Shown here one piece after another: positions 1 to 6,716 of a stretch of 31,269 nucleotides of DNA. A model generated the notes under the pieces. It saw only the letters and a program-made list of their open reading frames with translations. It did not search any database and had not been told where the DNA came from. Position 1 is the stretch's first letter; each line of letters starts with the position of its first letter. The translations under genes were made by a program, and so were the position numbers. The stretch comes from a virus. The DNA lies in IMG/VR virus record IMGVR_UViG_3300032322_000182, positions 1 to 31,269 of that record, one strand, 5' to 3'.

Positions 1-1
1 A

Positions 2-460
2 TACATAGGCAGACTAGCAATACCATACATAACACCATCAGGTGTAGTTGATATTAGATTCAGAGCAATAGGTAATGCTGACCCAAAGTATATGGGCATG
101 CCAGGTGCTAAGACCAGCATGTTCAATGCACAAGTAGTTCTTACTGCATCAGATTATATCTGTGTAACAGAAGGAGAAATAGATTGCATTACAGTTAGTG
201 TCAAGACTAACCATCCAGCCGTAGGTATTCCAGGGGCCAACAATTGGAAACCGTTTTACTCTAAGATATTAGATGACTTTGATACAGTAATTGTATTAGC
301 AGATGGTGATACAGCAGGTATGGATTTTGGCAAGAAGGTTAGCCGAGAGTTAGGTAATGTTAATATAGTGCAGATGCCAGAAGGGCATGATGTAAACAGC
401 ATAGTAATGCTAGAGGGGGCAGAGTTTATTAATGAGCGAATCCGAAAATGCATTTCTTAA
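2..460 (+). CDS. DNA primase, TOPRIM domain (5' truncated)
   Basis: The reading frame is open from the window edge to the stop at 458-460, so this is the C-terminal part of a longer protein (152 residues visible). It shows the TOPRIM signature: the acidic motif TEGEID (visible residues 56-61) after a beta strand, and the metal-binding motif LADGDTAG (residues 99-106), with the KYMGMPG stretch typical of phage DnaG/T7 gp4-type primase cores before it. By family knowledge it makes RNA primers for lagging-strand synthesis. The protein ends shortly after the TOPRIM fold, so no helicase domain is fused at the C-terminus; a separate helicase would lie outside the window. Any zinc-binding domain lies upstream of position 1. 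An ATG at 92 is internal to the domain and is not taken as the start. Confidence 0.85.
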   Translation, partial: YIGRLAIPYITPSGVVDIRFRAIGNADPKYMGMPGAKTSMFNAQVVLTASDYICVTEGEIDCITVSVKTNHPAVGIPGANNWKPFYSKILDDFDTVIVLADGDTAGMDFGKKVSRELGNVNIVQMPEGHDVNSIVMLEGAEFINERIRKCIS

Positions 461-746
461 TAACGGTGAAGATGTATGGGAGTTTATTAAAGAACATCCT
501 AGATACATAGGCATACCAATCTCCAACAGCAAAGGATTAGATATCCTTAATGCGTTAAGAGATGTATGGATGGCAAATAAAACAGACCCACAAAAAGCAA
601 ACAGCATGTTAACAATGCTGGCAGCAGTGTTGGTATCGTCAGAAGCAGGGCACGGAGATGAGATTGTAGAAGAAGTGTTAGTACAAGAAGCAATGATGGA
701 CTTTGAAGAACAGGCTAAGGAGATACTTAATGAAAGACCTGAATAA
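432..746 (+). CDS. hypothetical acidic protein, 104 aa
   Basis: This starts inside the end of the primase gene (29-base overlap) and runs in another frame. I do not recognise a family. The protein is acidic, predicted helical, with a short central alanine/valine-rich helix and a Glu-rich C-terminal half. It has no cysteines, no signal peptide and no obvious membrane segment. The overlap with the primase and with the next gene (starting at 730) places it in one rightward operon, which suggests but does not prove a replication or nucleotide-metabolism role. Confidence 0.6.
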   Translation: MSESENAFLNNGEDVWEFIKEHPRYIGIPISNSKGLDILNALRDVWMANKTDPQKANSMLTMLAAVLVSSEAGHGDEIVEEVLVQEAMMDFEEQAKEILNERPE

Positions 747-1020
747 TTTTGAAGATATATTAAATGAACTGCGTGTAATTATGATACGTAAACATCAAGA
801 CTACGGCCCTTTTAACATAGCCAATGCTCCAGGTGGTGCAATGAATGGACTGCTTGTGCGTATGCACGACAAGATGGCACGATTAGAAAACCTTTACTAC
901 AAAAGTAGCGACACGCCCAACTATGAAAGTATTGAAGATACCTTTATTGACTTAGCAAACTATGCAATAATCGGACTATTGGTGCAAAGGCGACAATGGG
1001 AAGGCGTAGCAGAGGGATAA
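730..1020 (+). CDS. DUF1599 / MazG-like nucleotide-metabolism protein
   Basis: A 96-residue protein resembling the DUF1599 family (also described as a nucleotide-modification-associated domain), related to all-alpha NTP pyrophosphohydrolases. The visible signature is KHQDYG near residue 20, then RMHDKMARLENL and ESIEDTFIDLANYAII toward the C-terminus, which are the metal-binding-type helices of the fold. I chose ATG 730 rather than 703 because AAGGAG at 717-722 sits 7 bases before it and it gives the normal family N-terminus. It overlaps the upstream gene by 17 bases. Family members occur in phages next to DNA synthesis genes and are thought to control or modify nucleotides; the substrate cannot be read from the sequence. 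Confidence 0.7.
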   Translation: MKDLNNFEDILNELRVIMIRKHQDYGPFNIANAPGGAMNGLLVRMHDKMARLENLYYKSSDTPNYESIEDTFIDLANYAIIGLLVQRRQWEGVAEG

Positions 1021-1021
1021 C

Positions 1022-1669
1022 GTGGACTACTTAGAAGAGTATGAGCAGATGGTTGTGGCTATTGCTGCCGAATACCAGCGCAAATACCCTATGACTGACC
1101 AGCAAGACATACAGCAGGTGCTGTGGATATGGTTTGTTAGTCACCCACAAAAGTATAAAGAGTGGTCAGCACTGCCAAGAAAAGACAAGGACAAACTCAT
1201 AGCCAAGTCTCTTCGCAATAAAGCAATTACTTATTGTGAACGCGAAAAGGCACGGACGGTTGGCTATGAGTTGCTTGACCTGTACTACTACGATGCATCT
1301 GTTATCGAAGCGTTCTTACCATCAATCATTGCTGAGTCGTATGAGATTCCAACCAAAATTAAAGACCTTAACTTTAAGTTTAATAAGTCAGAGGCTGCTA
1401 ATGATGGCAACAACTGGCTGGTACTTAGGTCTGATATTGCAGCAGCATATTATAAACTGTCAGAAGCAAAGCAGTTTATCCTCAAGGTTAGATTTACAGT
1501 AGATAATCCTGAGTGGAGTGAGACAGCCAAAGAGTTGGATACAACACCAGATGGTGCACGGATGAAAGTCCAAAGAACTATTGCATCTTTAATTAGAAAC
1601 TTAGGCGGATGGAAACCACAGCCTGATGATGATTTAGTAGAGGCAGATGATGACGAACGAGGAGAATGA
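1022..1669 (+). CDS. sigma-70-like / ECF-type transcription factor
   Basis: A 215-residue protein starting with GTG one base after the previous stop, with AGAGGG about 5 bases upstream. The C-terminal third (about residues 145-195) has the sigma region 4 pattern: a helix ending in LKVRF, then a helix-turn-helix of the form WSETAKELDTTPDGARMKVQRT followed by a leucine-rich helix. The N-terminal part (DQQDIQQVLWIWFV) resembles a sigma region 2 helix but diverges. The C-terminal tail is acidic. Proteins of this kind recur in actinobacterial phages and probably redirect host RNA polymerase to phage promoters. It is a good candidate regulator for the leftward late operon. Sigma activity itself is inferred. 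Confidence 0.65.
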   Translation: MDYLEEYEQMVVAIAAEYQRKYPMTDQQDIQQVLWIWFVSHPQKYKEWSALPRKDKDKLIAKSLRNKAITYCEREKARTVGYELLDLYYYDASVIEAFLPSIIAESYEIPTKIKDLNFKFNKSEAANDGNNWLVLRSDIAAAYYKLSEAKQFILKVRFTVDNPEWSETAKELDTTPDGARMKVQRTIASLIRNLGGWKPQPDDDLVEADDDERGE

Positions 1670-1895
1670 TGTTGCTAAGGAAATCAGAGAGTTACTACAC
1701 CCAACGGATTACTCACGTGCTATGGACTTGCGAGGAGAATCTATTGGAGATGTTTGCGTATGTGGAGGGGATGTATTTCATGCGCTTGTTGCATTTGACC
1801 AAGGTGAAATATGCTTTTATTTCCTTGATGGAGAGTGCGTTAACTGTGGGTCTATGGTCACACTCCCTCACCCAACGAACCAGGAGTTTGACTAA
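1647..1895 (+). CDS. small zinc-ribbon protein
   Basis: An 82-residue protein with two cysteine knuckles, CVCGG near residue 37 and CVNCGS near residue 64, separated by a beta-rich stretch. This is the spacing of a single zinc ribbon. It overlaps the end of the sigma-like gene by 23 bases; ATG 1647 and ATG 1650 are both possible starts with only a weak GAGG upstream. The open frame starting at 1666 has a nearby AGGAG but gives a low-complexity product without the cysteine pattern, so I treat it as a shadow. Function is unknown; nucleic-acid or protein binding is likely from the fold. Confidence 0.65.
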   Translation: MMTNEENDVAKEIRELLHPTDYSRAMDLRGESIGDVCVCGGDVFHALVAFDQGEICFYFLDGECVNCGSMVTLPHPTNQEFD

Positions 1896-2056
1896 TGCCA
1901 CTGTTTGATTTTAAATGTCATTGTTGTTCAGATGTAATTGAAGTAACGGAAAATATACCGCCAGCCTGCACAACTTGTGGTGAAACTATGCAGCGTATAT
2001 GGTCAGCACCAGCCATTAAGTTTAATGGAACAGGCTTCTACTCAACAGGAGGATAG
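1895..2056 (+). CDS. FmdB-type zinc-ribbon mini-protein
   Basis: A 53-residue gene. It begins with ATG overlapping the previous stop (TAATG), with CAGGAG at 1881-1886 placed 8 bases upstream. The protein starts MPLFDFKCHCC and has a second knuckle CTTCG near residue 28, then RIWSAPAIKFNGTGFYST. This is the FmdB/CxxC_CxxC_SSSS zinc-ribbon layout, whose members typically end in a phenylalanine-glycine-serine/threonine-glycine-phenylalanine-tyrosine motif as here. Function of the family is not settled; regulatory roles have been proposed. The gene ends directly before the WhiB start at 2057. Confidence 0.85.
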   Translation: MPLFDFKCHCCSDVIEVTENIPPACTTCGETMQRIWSAPAIKFNGTGFYSTGG

Positions 2057-2323
2057 ATGGAATACCCAGATTGGCAAGGCACGCCTAACTGCAGAAGTGT
2101 AGAGTCAGAGGAGTTCTTTGTACCAGATGGTAGTTCTACATATAGAGAAGTTAAGATGCTTAAAAAGATTTGCAGCAATTGTGAAATCAAACAACAGTGT
2201 TTAGATTATTCACTTAAGCATGCAGTCTTTGGATTTTGGGGTGGCACTACAGAGTATGAACGTAAACTAATAAGAAAAAAACTTAAGATTACAGCCAAGC
2301 CACTATACTTAGGATACCCATGA
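2057..2323 (+). CDS. WhiB-family Fe-S transcription factor
   Basis: An 88-residue protein with the complete WhiB signature: four cysteines at 12, 39, 42 and 48 for a 4Fe-4S cluster, then the turn GFWGGTTEYER (residues 59-69), then a basic C-terminal helix for DNA contact. AGGAGG lies 4 bases before the ATG, which directly follows the FmdB-like gene. WhiB proteins bind the host primary sigma factor and act as redox-sensitive regulators. Phage homologues are known; the mycobacteriophage TM4 version represses a host whiB gene and can block superinfection. Here the neighbours suggest either host takeover or control of phage promoters. The family identification is firm and also fixes the host phylum as Actinobacteria. 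Confidence 0.93.
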   Translation: MEYPDWQGTPNCRSVESEEFFVPDGSSTYREVKMLKKICSNCEIKQQCLDYSLKHAVFGFWGGTTEYERKLIRKKLKITAKPLYLGYP

Positions 2324-2694
2324 GCAAACTATCAGACTTCGACTTAGACCTAGCAAAGGGACAAGAAGGAGAAGGGTTAGTAGAACAACTACTAACAGGT
2401 GGCAAAACAGTAGAAGTTAAAACAGATTTGAAATGGAAAGATACTGGCAACCTATACATCGAAACAGTTTGCTGGTCACACAACAACGAGAATTGGTATC
2501 TATCAGGATTGTCCAGTACTAAAGCAGAATACTGGGCTTTCGTATTGGAGGGGGCAACCCTGTTAGTACCAACGGAGGTACTCAAGCAAGTAGTAACGGT
2601 TCGGGGAAGAGCCATTACTTGCAACATACCTCCCAACCCTAGTAAGGGCTACCTTATTAAGGTTGAAGACATACTTTCTGCCCTGCAGAAATAG
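2320..2694 (+). CDS. PD-(D/E)XK nuclease-like protein
   Basis: A 124-residue protein overlapping the WhiB stop by ATGA. It has the layout of a minimal restriction-nuclease fold: a helix with conserved acidic residues (KGQEGEGL, residues 13-20), a beta hairpin carrying the catalytic-type motif VEVKTD (E32-x-K34), and then GNLYIE (residues 43-48). Small phage proteins of this type serve as Holliday-junction resolvases, recombination nucleases or host-DNA degrading enzymes; which of these applies cannot be told from sequence. It is the last gene of the rightward operon, ending 6 bases before a strong hairpin terminator. Confidence 0.65.
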   Translation: MSKLSDFDLDLAKGQEGEGLVEQLLTGGKTVEVKTDLKWKDTGNLYIETVCWSHNNENWYLSGLSSTKAEYWAFVLEGATLLVPTEVLKQVVTVRGRAITCNIPPNPSKGYLIKVEDILSALQK

Positions 2695-2740
2695 AAAAAA
2701 CCCCCAGCGCTGGTGTCTACATACCAGAACTGGGGGTTTA
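2695..2740. terminator. bidirectional intrinsic terminator
   Basis: CCCCCAG at 2701-2707 pairs with CTGGGGG at 2730-2736, and a second stem CTGGT (2710-2714) with ACCAG (2723-2727) stacks inside around an 8-base loop. Read leftward the stem is followed by six T residues (complement of 2695-2700), a strong terminator for the late operon. Read rightward it is followed only by TTTA, weaker, but it lies directly after the last rightward gene. It therefore separates two convergent operons. Read leftward, a shorter GGGG/CCCC hairpin (2753-2765) precedes it. Confidence 0.85.
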
Positions 2741-2777
2741 CTGTCTCTATGGGGCTGCTAGACCCCTTAAATCGGTA

Positions 2778-2972
2778 CTACTTTGAGCCTACTCCGTACT
2801 CATCTTCTGTCTTATCTAGCGCTTTAGCCAGTGGACCAGCCATAGAAGCCACGGCAATTGAAATTGCTGGCTCCAAACCTAGTTCATTGCCTGCTAGGAA
2901 GGTTAGGAATGATACAAGTACACCACGTAGGTATGACTTTAATACTGCCTTTTGCTTCTTGTTTAGTTTCAT
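2778..2972 (-). CDS. small holin-like membrane protein
   Basis: A 64-residue protein overlapping the peptidase stop by ATGA. It has a basic N-terminus (KLNKKQKAVLKSYLR), two hydrophobic helices separated by a short NELGLEP turn (about residues 16-27 and 35-47), and a C-terminal tail ending YGVGSK. This resembles small class-II-type holins next to endolysins in actinobacterial phages. It is the last gene of the late operon. Holin function is inferred from size, hydrophobicity and position; the second membrane-associated protein at 3433-3639 is an alternative or a partner such as an antiholin. Confidence 0.55.
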   Translation of the reverse strand: MKLNKKQKAVLKSYLRGVLVSFLTFLAGNELGLEPAISIAVASMAGPLAKALDKTEDEYGVGSK

Positions 2973-3436
2973 TTCTTCTCTTTCTTTTTAGGTAGTGGCT
3001 TTAGTTTAGAGGCTGCTAATCTGGCTTGGTCAGCAGTCTTATACACTGGTTTGTTTAACCATGGAAACCATGAAGATGTGTCATTGCCACAGTTATCTTT
3101 AATTGATATATGTAAATGTTTATTGTGTGGATTACTACCAGTGTATGGCTTGTCGCCTCTACCTGGTATCCATATCTGACCCTTAAAGATTAGATACTTA
3201 ACACGCTTGTCCTTCTTTAACTCCTCATAGATTTCAACGCAATCAATGTTACGTGCTGGGTCATGAGTTAAATCAACAGCAAGTCCCGTGTTATGGTCGC
3301 TGTTGGGGTTCTGTTCCAGATGTGCTTTCGACGGCAGAAGTCCATCGGATACTTTCGTACGAGATGGCGCTATCGCTGTGGCTTGTCGAAGGACAGCAAT
3401 AGCGGCAGGTGTGGCTTTCTTGACAACAGGCTTCAT
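2969..3436 (-). CDS. endolysin, M15-type peptidase
   Basis: A 155-residue protein with the zinc peptidase M15 (VanY/D-Ala-D-Ala carboxypeptidase-like) motif SDHNTGLAVD (H48, D55) and the second metal site HNKHLHIS (H107/H109). The fold fills most of the protein. A lysine-rich C-terminal tail (KLKPLPKKKEKK) could bind the cell surface; no separate cell-wall-binding domain is visible. No signal peptide is seen, so export would depend on a holin. It lies between two small putative membrane proteins with short overlaps, a typical lysis cassette at the end of the late operon. It would cleave peptidoglycan cross-links or stem peptides. Confidence 0.85.
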   Translation of the reverse strand: MKPVVKKATPAAIAVLRQATAIAPSRTKVSDGLLPSKAHLEQNPNSDHNTGLAVDLTHDPARNIDCVEIYEELKKDKRVKYLIFKGQIWIPGRGDKPYTGSNPHNKHLHISIKDNCGNDTSSWFPWLNKPVYKTADQARLAASKLKPLPKKKEKK

Positions 3437-3639
3437 TCATTTCTTCCCTTATGCAACATCATCTGATATAAAATTTCTACTTTTTCTTCTAATCTCATGA
3501 CAGAATCTTTAAGGCTTGACCCACTATTGGGCTTGAGTTCATTGAGATAATGCTTAACTAGCCAGCGTACCGCTGCGGTAAAGCCACCTACAATTGTCAT
3601 TACAGCAACAGCAACGGTTGCATAGTCTTGTGCTTGCAT
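3433..3639 (-). CDS. holin-like protein with one membrane helix and a coiled coil
   Basis: A 68-residue protein: one N-terminal hydrophobic segment (about residues 7-27, AVAVMTIVGGFTAAVRWLV), then a basic segment and a predicted coiled coil (SVMRLEEKVEILYQM). This N-in/C-coil design is common beside endolysins of actinobacterial phages, where it is often annotated as holin or as a lysis accessory membrane protein. It starts at the base where the minor tail gene ends and overlaps the peptidase start by 4 bases. Which of the two small membrane proteins forms the lethal hole is unknown. Confidence 0.6.
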   Translation of the reverse strand: MQAQDYATVAVAVMTIVGGFTAAVRWLVKHYLNELKPNSGSSLKDSVMRLEEKVEILYQMMLHKGRNE

Positions 3640-5636
3640 TACACAGTCCTTATCGTGATATCAATGATTCCACCATAACCATTAAAGCCACGGTCAGGTG
3701 GAGTGAGTCGAGTAAATGAGACTTGCTCGATGAGTGCTTGGCGAGATTCACCCGTAGTTAAATCTTGCCATGTAACAACGTCACCGTTTTGTTCGACAGA
3801 TTCTAATTGTGTGATTCTGTCAAATGCTCTTCCGTCATATCCTGTCATAACATTATATTTATCTGTCTCTACGTCATAGCAATAGACGGGAAACTTTATA
3901 ATTCTTTGTCGTGGTGTAGCAATGTAAGCCTTTGCCTGATAGCCCTTCATAATAGGACCCTTACTTGCATCAGTGCCATCACGAAACAATAAAAACTTAT
4001 AGGCTAAATACTCCTGTGCTTCCTGTGGGTTAGATGTAGTTACCTCAACTGGTGGTACAGATGCAGAGTAGGCAACAACATCATACTCAGTGCCATCAGC
4101 AGTAACTGTTTCTAAAGTCATGGACCCAAACTCATAATCTCCACGTGCAATAAGACGCTTAAAGTTTTTTGGTTCAAGTGTATTGTATCTAATATAACCA
4201 GTAGTTAGATAACCATTAGTTACTAATTCTGTGGCTGATTCTAAATAGATTGCACCATCTGTTACTTTACGAGCCGTTGAAAAAGCAAGACGATTGGTAG
4301 TACCAAGAAATGCTACACCTGTTGTGTAATGCTCTGTTGTTTGTTGAATTTGTAAGTCGTTTGCATAAGCAAAACGCAATGGTTCTACTTCTGTTCCTAA
4401 ATCAAGGCGGATAAGTCCGCCATCTAAAGCACCTATGCCTGATGCTGCCCAAACAAATCTATCTCTGCCAGCAAAGTCATAAACTGGCTGTGTTGTTTCA
4501 ACAATAAGTGGACCATAATTAATTGAACCATCTTGGTCATTGACAGTTGCAACTCGAATACCTTTATTAGTTCCAATCATCATGTAACCTAAGTAGTAAT
4601 ACAACTTTTCTACAATTTCACCAGCAGGTAGTTCTGCTGCAACTACTGCAGATGTAAGGGTAGGCATTACACCACTAGTATTTAATGTGTACTTTTGGAT
4701 AGTAGAATAAATACCAGAATGTCCAGCGGTATAAATAGCAGGACCAGATGCAGCCACAGATGTATAGTGATAGTTGGTGTTAGGATTTGTATATACTGGT
4801 GTAGGTAATGCCGATGCTACAGTAGATACTTCATAAACAGAATTGTTAATACATAAAACAATACGGTCTTTAATAAACTCCATAGTTGCATAAACAATTA
4901 CACCAGTAGCAGTAAACATAAGTGTTTCATCTGCAGTACTAGCCGATGAACCAGTTAATGGCTTTTTAAACATATGTATTTTGTTTGAGCCACCTTGGAC
5001 TTTATTAGTTACCCAGTATGCATTAACCCCATCATCGCAGATTGCATATACTTTTTCATCTGTTCCGCCAGTGTAGTCAATATAATGTGTAACTGTACCA
5101 TTAGCCGAAATTTTGTCTACATCAAACTCATCATGTAATAACACACCATTAGTATTAGACCATTGAATAGACCGTACATGTTGGTTAACATGCTGATGGT
5201 CTGTACCTGTAATTTCACCAGTAGTTACATGTGTATTAACTACACTTTTAAGTAAGGTTACTTGCCCTTGCTCAAATACATTTACCCCTTGACTATCTGC
5301 AAAGCGATACTGCGCTGGAGTATTAGATGCTGCTTGTGCTGGGTCAAAAAATGTTATGCCATCTCCACCATGAAAAGACATCTGACTTCTAATCCACCAG
5401 CCAGTAAGCGATTGCTCACCTGGCTCTGTTTGATTGTCAAATTGTTCTTTACGGAACGGTGCAGTTTGGCGAATGTATGGACGATTGTCGCTAATAGCGT
5501 AGATAAATGGCATGCCACCAATAGCAACATCATAGGCTATGTCTGTATTCTGCCAGATAGCAGAAGTAGCAACAACACCAACATCGACAGCAATGGCTCG
5601 CGTTGCACGACCTTCGGTAATATCACGATTAGCCAC
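3639..5636 (-). CDS. minor tail protein with propeller-like repeats
   Basis: A 665-residue protein. The N-terminal 120 residues (with GGMPFIYAISDNRPY, RQTAPFRKEQFDNQ and SLTGWWIRSQMSFHGG) resemble minor tail proteins of actinobacterial phages. The middle (about residues 125-450) holds recurring beta blades with aromatic-rich strands (VYAICDDGVNAYWVTN, DRIVLCINNSVYEVS, RDRFVWAASG) suggesting a beta propeller. The C-terminal 200 residues are beta-rich. In podoviruses the tail nozzle also carries a propeller, so this could be the nozzle, but I see no direct match. It directly follows the glycosyltransferase and may be read from its promoter. Confidence 0.65.
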   Translation of the reverse strand: MANRDITEGRATRAIAVDVGVVATSAIWQNTDIAYDVAIGGMPFIYAISDNRPYIRQTAPFRKEQFDNQTEPGEQSLTGWWIRSQMSFHGGDGITFFDPAQAASNTPAQYRFADSQGVNVFEQGQVTLLKSVVNTHVTTGEITGTDHQHVNQHVRSIQWSNTNGVLLHDEFDVDKISANGTVTHYIDYTGGTDEKVYAICDDGVNAYWVTNKVQGGSNKIHMFKKPLTGSSASTADETLMFTATGVIVYATMEFIKDRIVLCINNSVYEVSTVASALPTPVYTNPNTNYHYTSVAASGPAIYTAGHSGIYSTIQKYTLNTSGVMPTLTSAVVAAELPAGEIVEKLYYYLGYMMIGTNKGIRVATVNDQDGSINYGPLIVETTQPVYDFAGRDRFVWAASGIGALDGGLIRLDLGTEVEPLRFAYANDLQIQQTTEHYTTGVAFLGTTNRLAFSTARKVTDGAIYLESATELVTNGYLTTGYIRYNTLEPKNFKRLIARGDYEFGSMTLETVTADGTEYDVVAYSASVPPVEVTTSNPQEAQEYLAYKFLLFRDGTDASKGPIMKGYQAKAYIATPRQRIIKFPVYCYDVETDKYNVMTGYDGRAFDRITQLESVEQNGDVVTWQDLTTGESRQALIEQVSFTRLTPPDRGFNGYGGIIDITIRTV

Positions 5637-5650
5637 TTAGACTCCTAGTT

Positions 5651-6367
5651 TTATTGTTGGTTAAGTTTGTTCTTTAAATGTTCATGCGCCCAGTACAGTG
5701 CGTAATACCCATAATCAAGGCTAAAGCGTTTTATATGTTTTACTAGTGCACCAGTGTGTGCATATAGCGGAATACCTGCTGCTTGCATCTTGCGGAAAAA
5801 AACAATGTCTTCGCCTACATACTTGTCGCCAATGTTTTCTTGCTCAGCAAACATTGACTGGTCTGGAAACTTCTCACGCATAGGTGCAATAATTGATTTA
5901 TGCATAAGAACAAAACCAAACCCTGCACTGTCTACCTTAATTAGTTCGTTATCTGGTAGTGGATGTACATGCTGGATACTAAACTCATCTACATCATAGA
6001 ACAATGCAGGGTATGGCTTAGCCAATGTGCCTTCATTTTCTTTAGATATAAAGTAAGTACCACTAACTACTGGTCTGTTAATTTTGTCAGCAGCATCCCA
6101 AATCTTTGTGACTACCTCCATATTGACTACAATATCTGAGTCAATCCATAGAAGCCAGTCACTTTTAATCTGGTCAGCCCAGTAGTCAAACAAAACTTGA
6201 CGTTGTCTGCCAATCTGATTACCTTGTACTCGCATACTGTGTGTAATCTGAATACCATTGGCAGGAGCCTGGAGGGCGATGGAAACCATACCCTCTGTGA
6301 ACTTGCCATCAGTATTGCCGTTGTCACACCAGCCTAGTGCTACTGTTCCCTTGTTTACTTTACTCAT
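5651..6367 (-). CDS. GT-A type glycosyltransferase
   Basis: A 238-residue protein with a nucleotide-sugar glycosyltransferase core. The metal-binding DXD motif is in LLWIDSDIVV (D76, D78). Downstream are the acceptor-side acidic pair GEDIVFF (E186, D187) and histidines at 204 and 211, the usual third metal ligand region. No signal peptide or membrane helix is visible, so it is cytoplasmic. AAGGGG lies about 5 bases before the ATG. It sits between fibre genes and a minor tail gene and has a promoter and an upstream terminator of its own. Likely targets are virion tail or capsid proteins; modification of host surface or DNA is also possible. Donor and acceptor cannot be told. Confidence 0.8.
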   Translation of the reverse strand: MSKVNKGTVALGWCDNGNTDGKFTEGMVSIALQAPANGIQITHSMRVQGNQIGRQRQVLFDYWADQIKSDWLLWIDSDIVVNMEVVTKIWDAADKINRPVVSGTYFISKENEGTLAKPYPALFYDVDEFSIQHVHPLPDNELIKVDSAGFGFVLMHKSIIAPMREKFPDQSMFAEQENIGDKYVGEDIVFFRKMQAAGIPLYAHTGALVKHIKRFSLDYGYYALYWAHEHLKNKLNQQ

Positions 6368-6397
6368 TGTGTCCCCTTATTTTATGGCAAGGTTGCC

Positions 6398-6425
6398 TAT
6401 ATACTATTATGGCACACCTTGTCAA
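6398..6425 (-). promoter_or_regulatory. sigma-70-type promoter before glycosyltransferase
   Basis: Read on the minus strand, TTGACA (6425-6420) matches the -35 consensus fully. After 16 bases comes TATATA (6403-6398), a fair -10 element. The glycosyltransferase ATG follows 30 bases later. It is the only near-consensus promoter I found inside the leftward operon. Confidence 0.6.
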
Positions 6426-6431
6426 GTAAGC

Positions 6432-6463
6432 AAAAATTAGTGAGCAGTTTTAATCCGTGCTCA
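6432..6463 (-). terminator. weak intrinsic terminator after fibre genes
   Basis: Read leftward, TGAGCA (6463-6458) and TGCTCA (6446-6441) form a 6-bp stem with an 11-base loop, followed after 4 bases by five T residues (6436-6432). It lies between the stop of the MAHF protein gene and the glycosyltransferase promoter. The short stem makes partial readthrough likely. Confidence 0.45.
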
Positions 6464-6473
6464 GGGATAATTG

Positions 6474-6716
6474 TTATTCTGTTGGTTCTTCTACTACTGG
6501 TTCTGGAGATACAAACACATCATTATCTGCATCGTAAGTATCGCCAAGTCCAGCAAATTTCCCACGGATGTTAGAGTTGTATGATGTTTTAACCCAAGTG
6601 CCACCAAGATTATCTAGCAGCCATTGGTATCCCTCATCACCGTTTGGGTCATTGTTGTCTGTAACAAGAACATTGATTACTTTGTTATTATTATCTAGTT
6701 GTGCAAAATGTGCCAT
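6474..6716 (-). CDS. conserved MAHFAQLD-type virion-associated protein
   Basis: An 80-residue protein beginning MAHFAQLDNNNKVINVLVT, with a central WVKTSYNSNIRGKFAGLGDTYD and an acidic proline-containing tail. Proteins with this N-terminus and the TSYN...IR..AG.G.TYD core are widespread in marine and freshwater phages, including cyanophages, usually near fibre genes; their function is not established. It starts at the last base of the glycine-rich gene stop (TAATG). No enzymatic motif is visible. A role as a small fibre-associated or tail structural protein is an inference from position. Confidence 0.7.
   Translation of the reverse strand: MAHFAQLDNNNKVINVLVTDNNDPNGDEGYQWLLDNLGGTWVKTSYNSNIRGKFAGLGDTYDADNDVFVSPEPVVEEPTE

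Noticed and set aside
1666-1908. Plus-strand open frame of 80 aa with nearby AGGAG
   Set aside because: It overlaps the zinc-ribbon gene at 1647-1895, whose product has the paired CxCG/CxxCG motif; the alternative product has no recognisable pattern.
2713-2991. Plus-strand open frame of 92 aa
   Set aside because: It begins inside the terminator hairpin and runs antisense to the holin-like gene; the minus-strand product has a sensible membrane-protein pattern.
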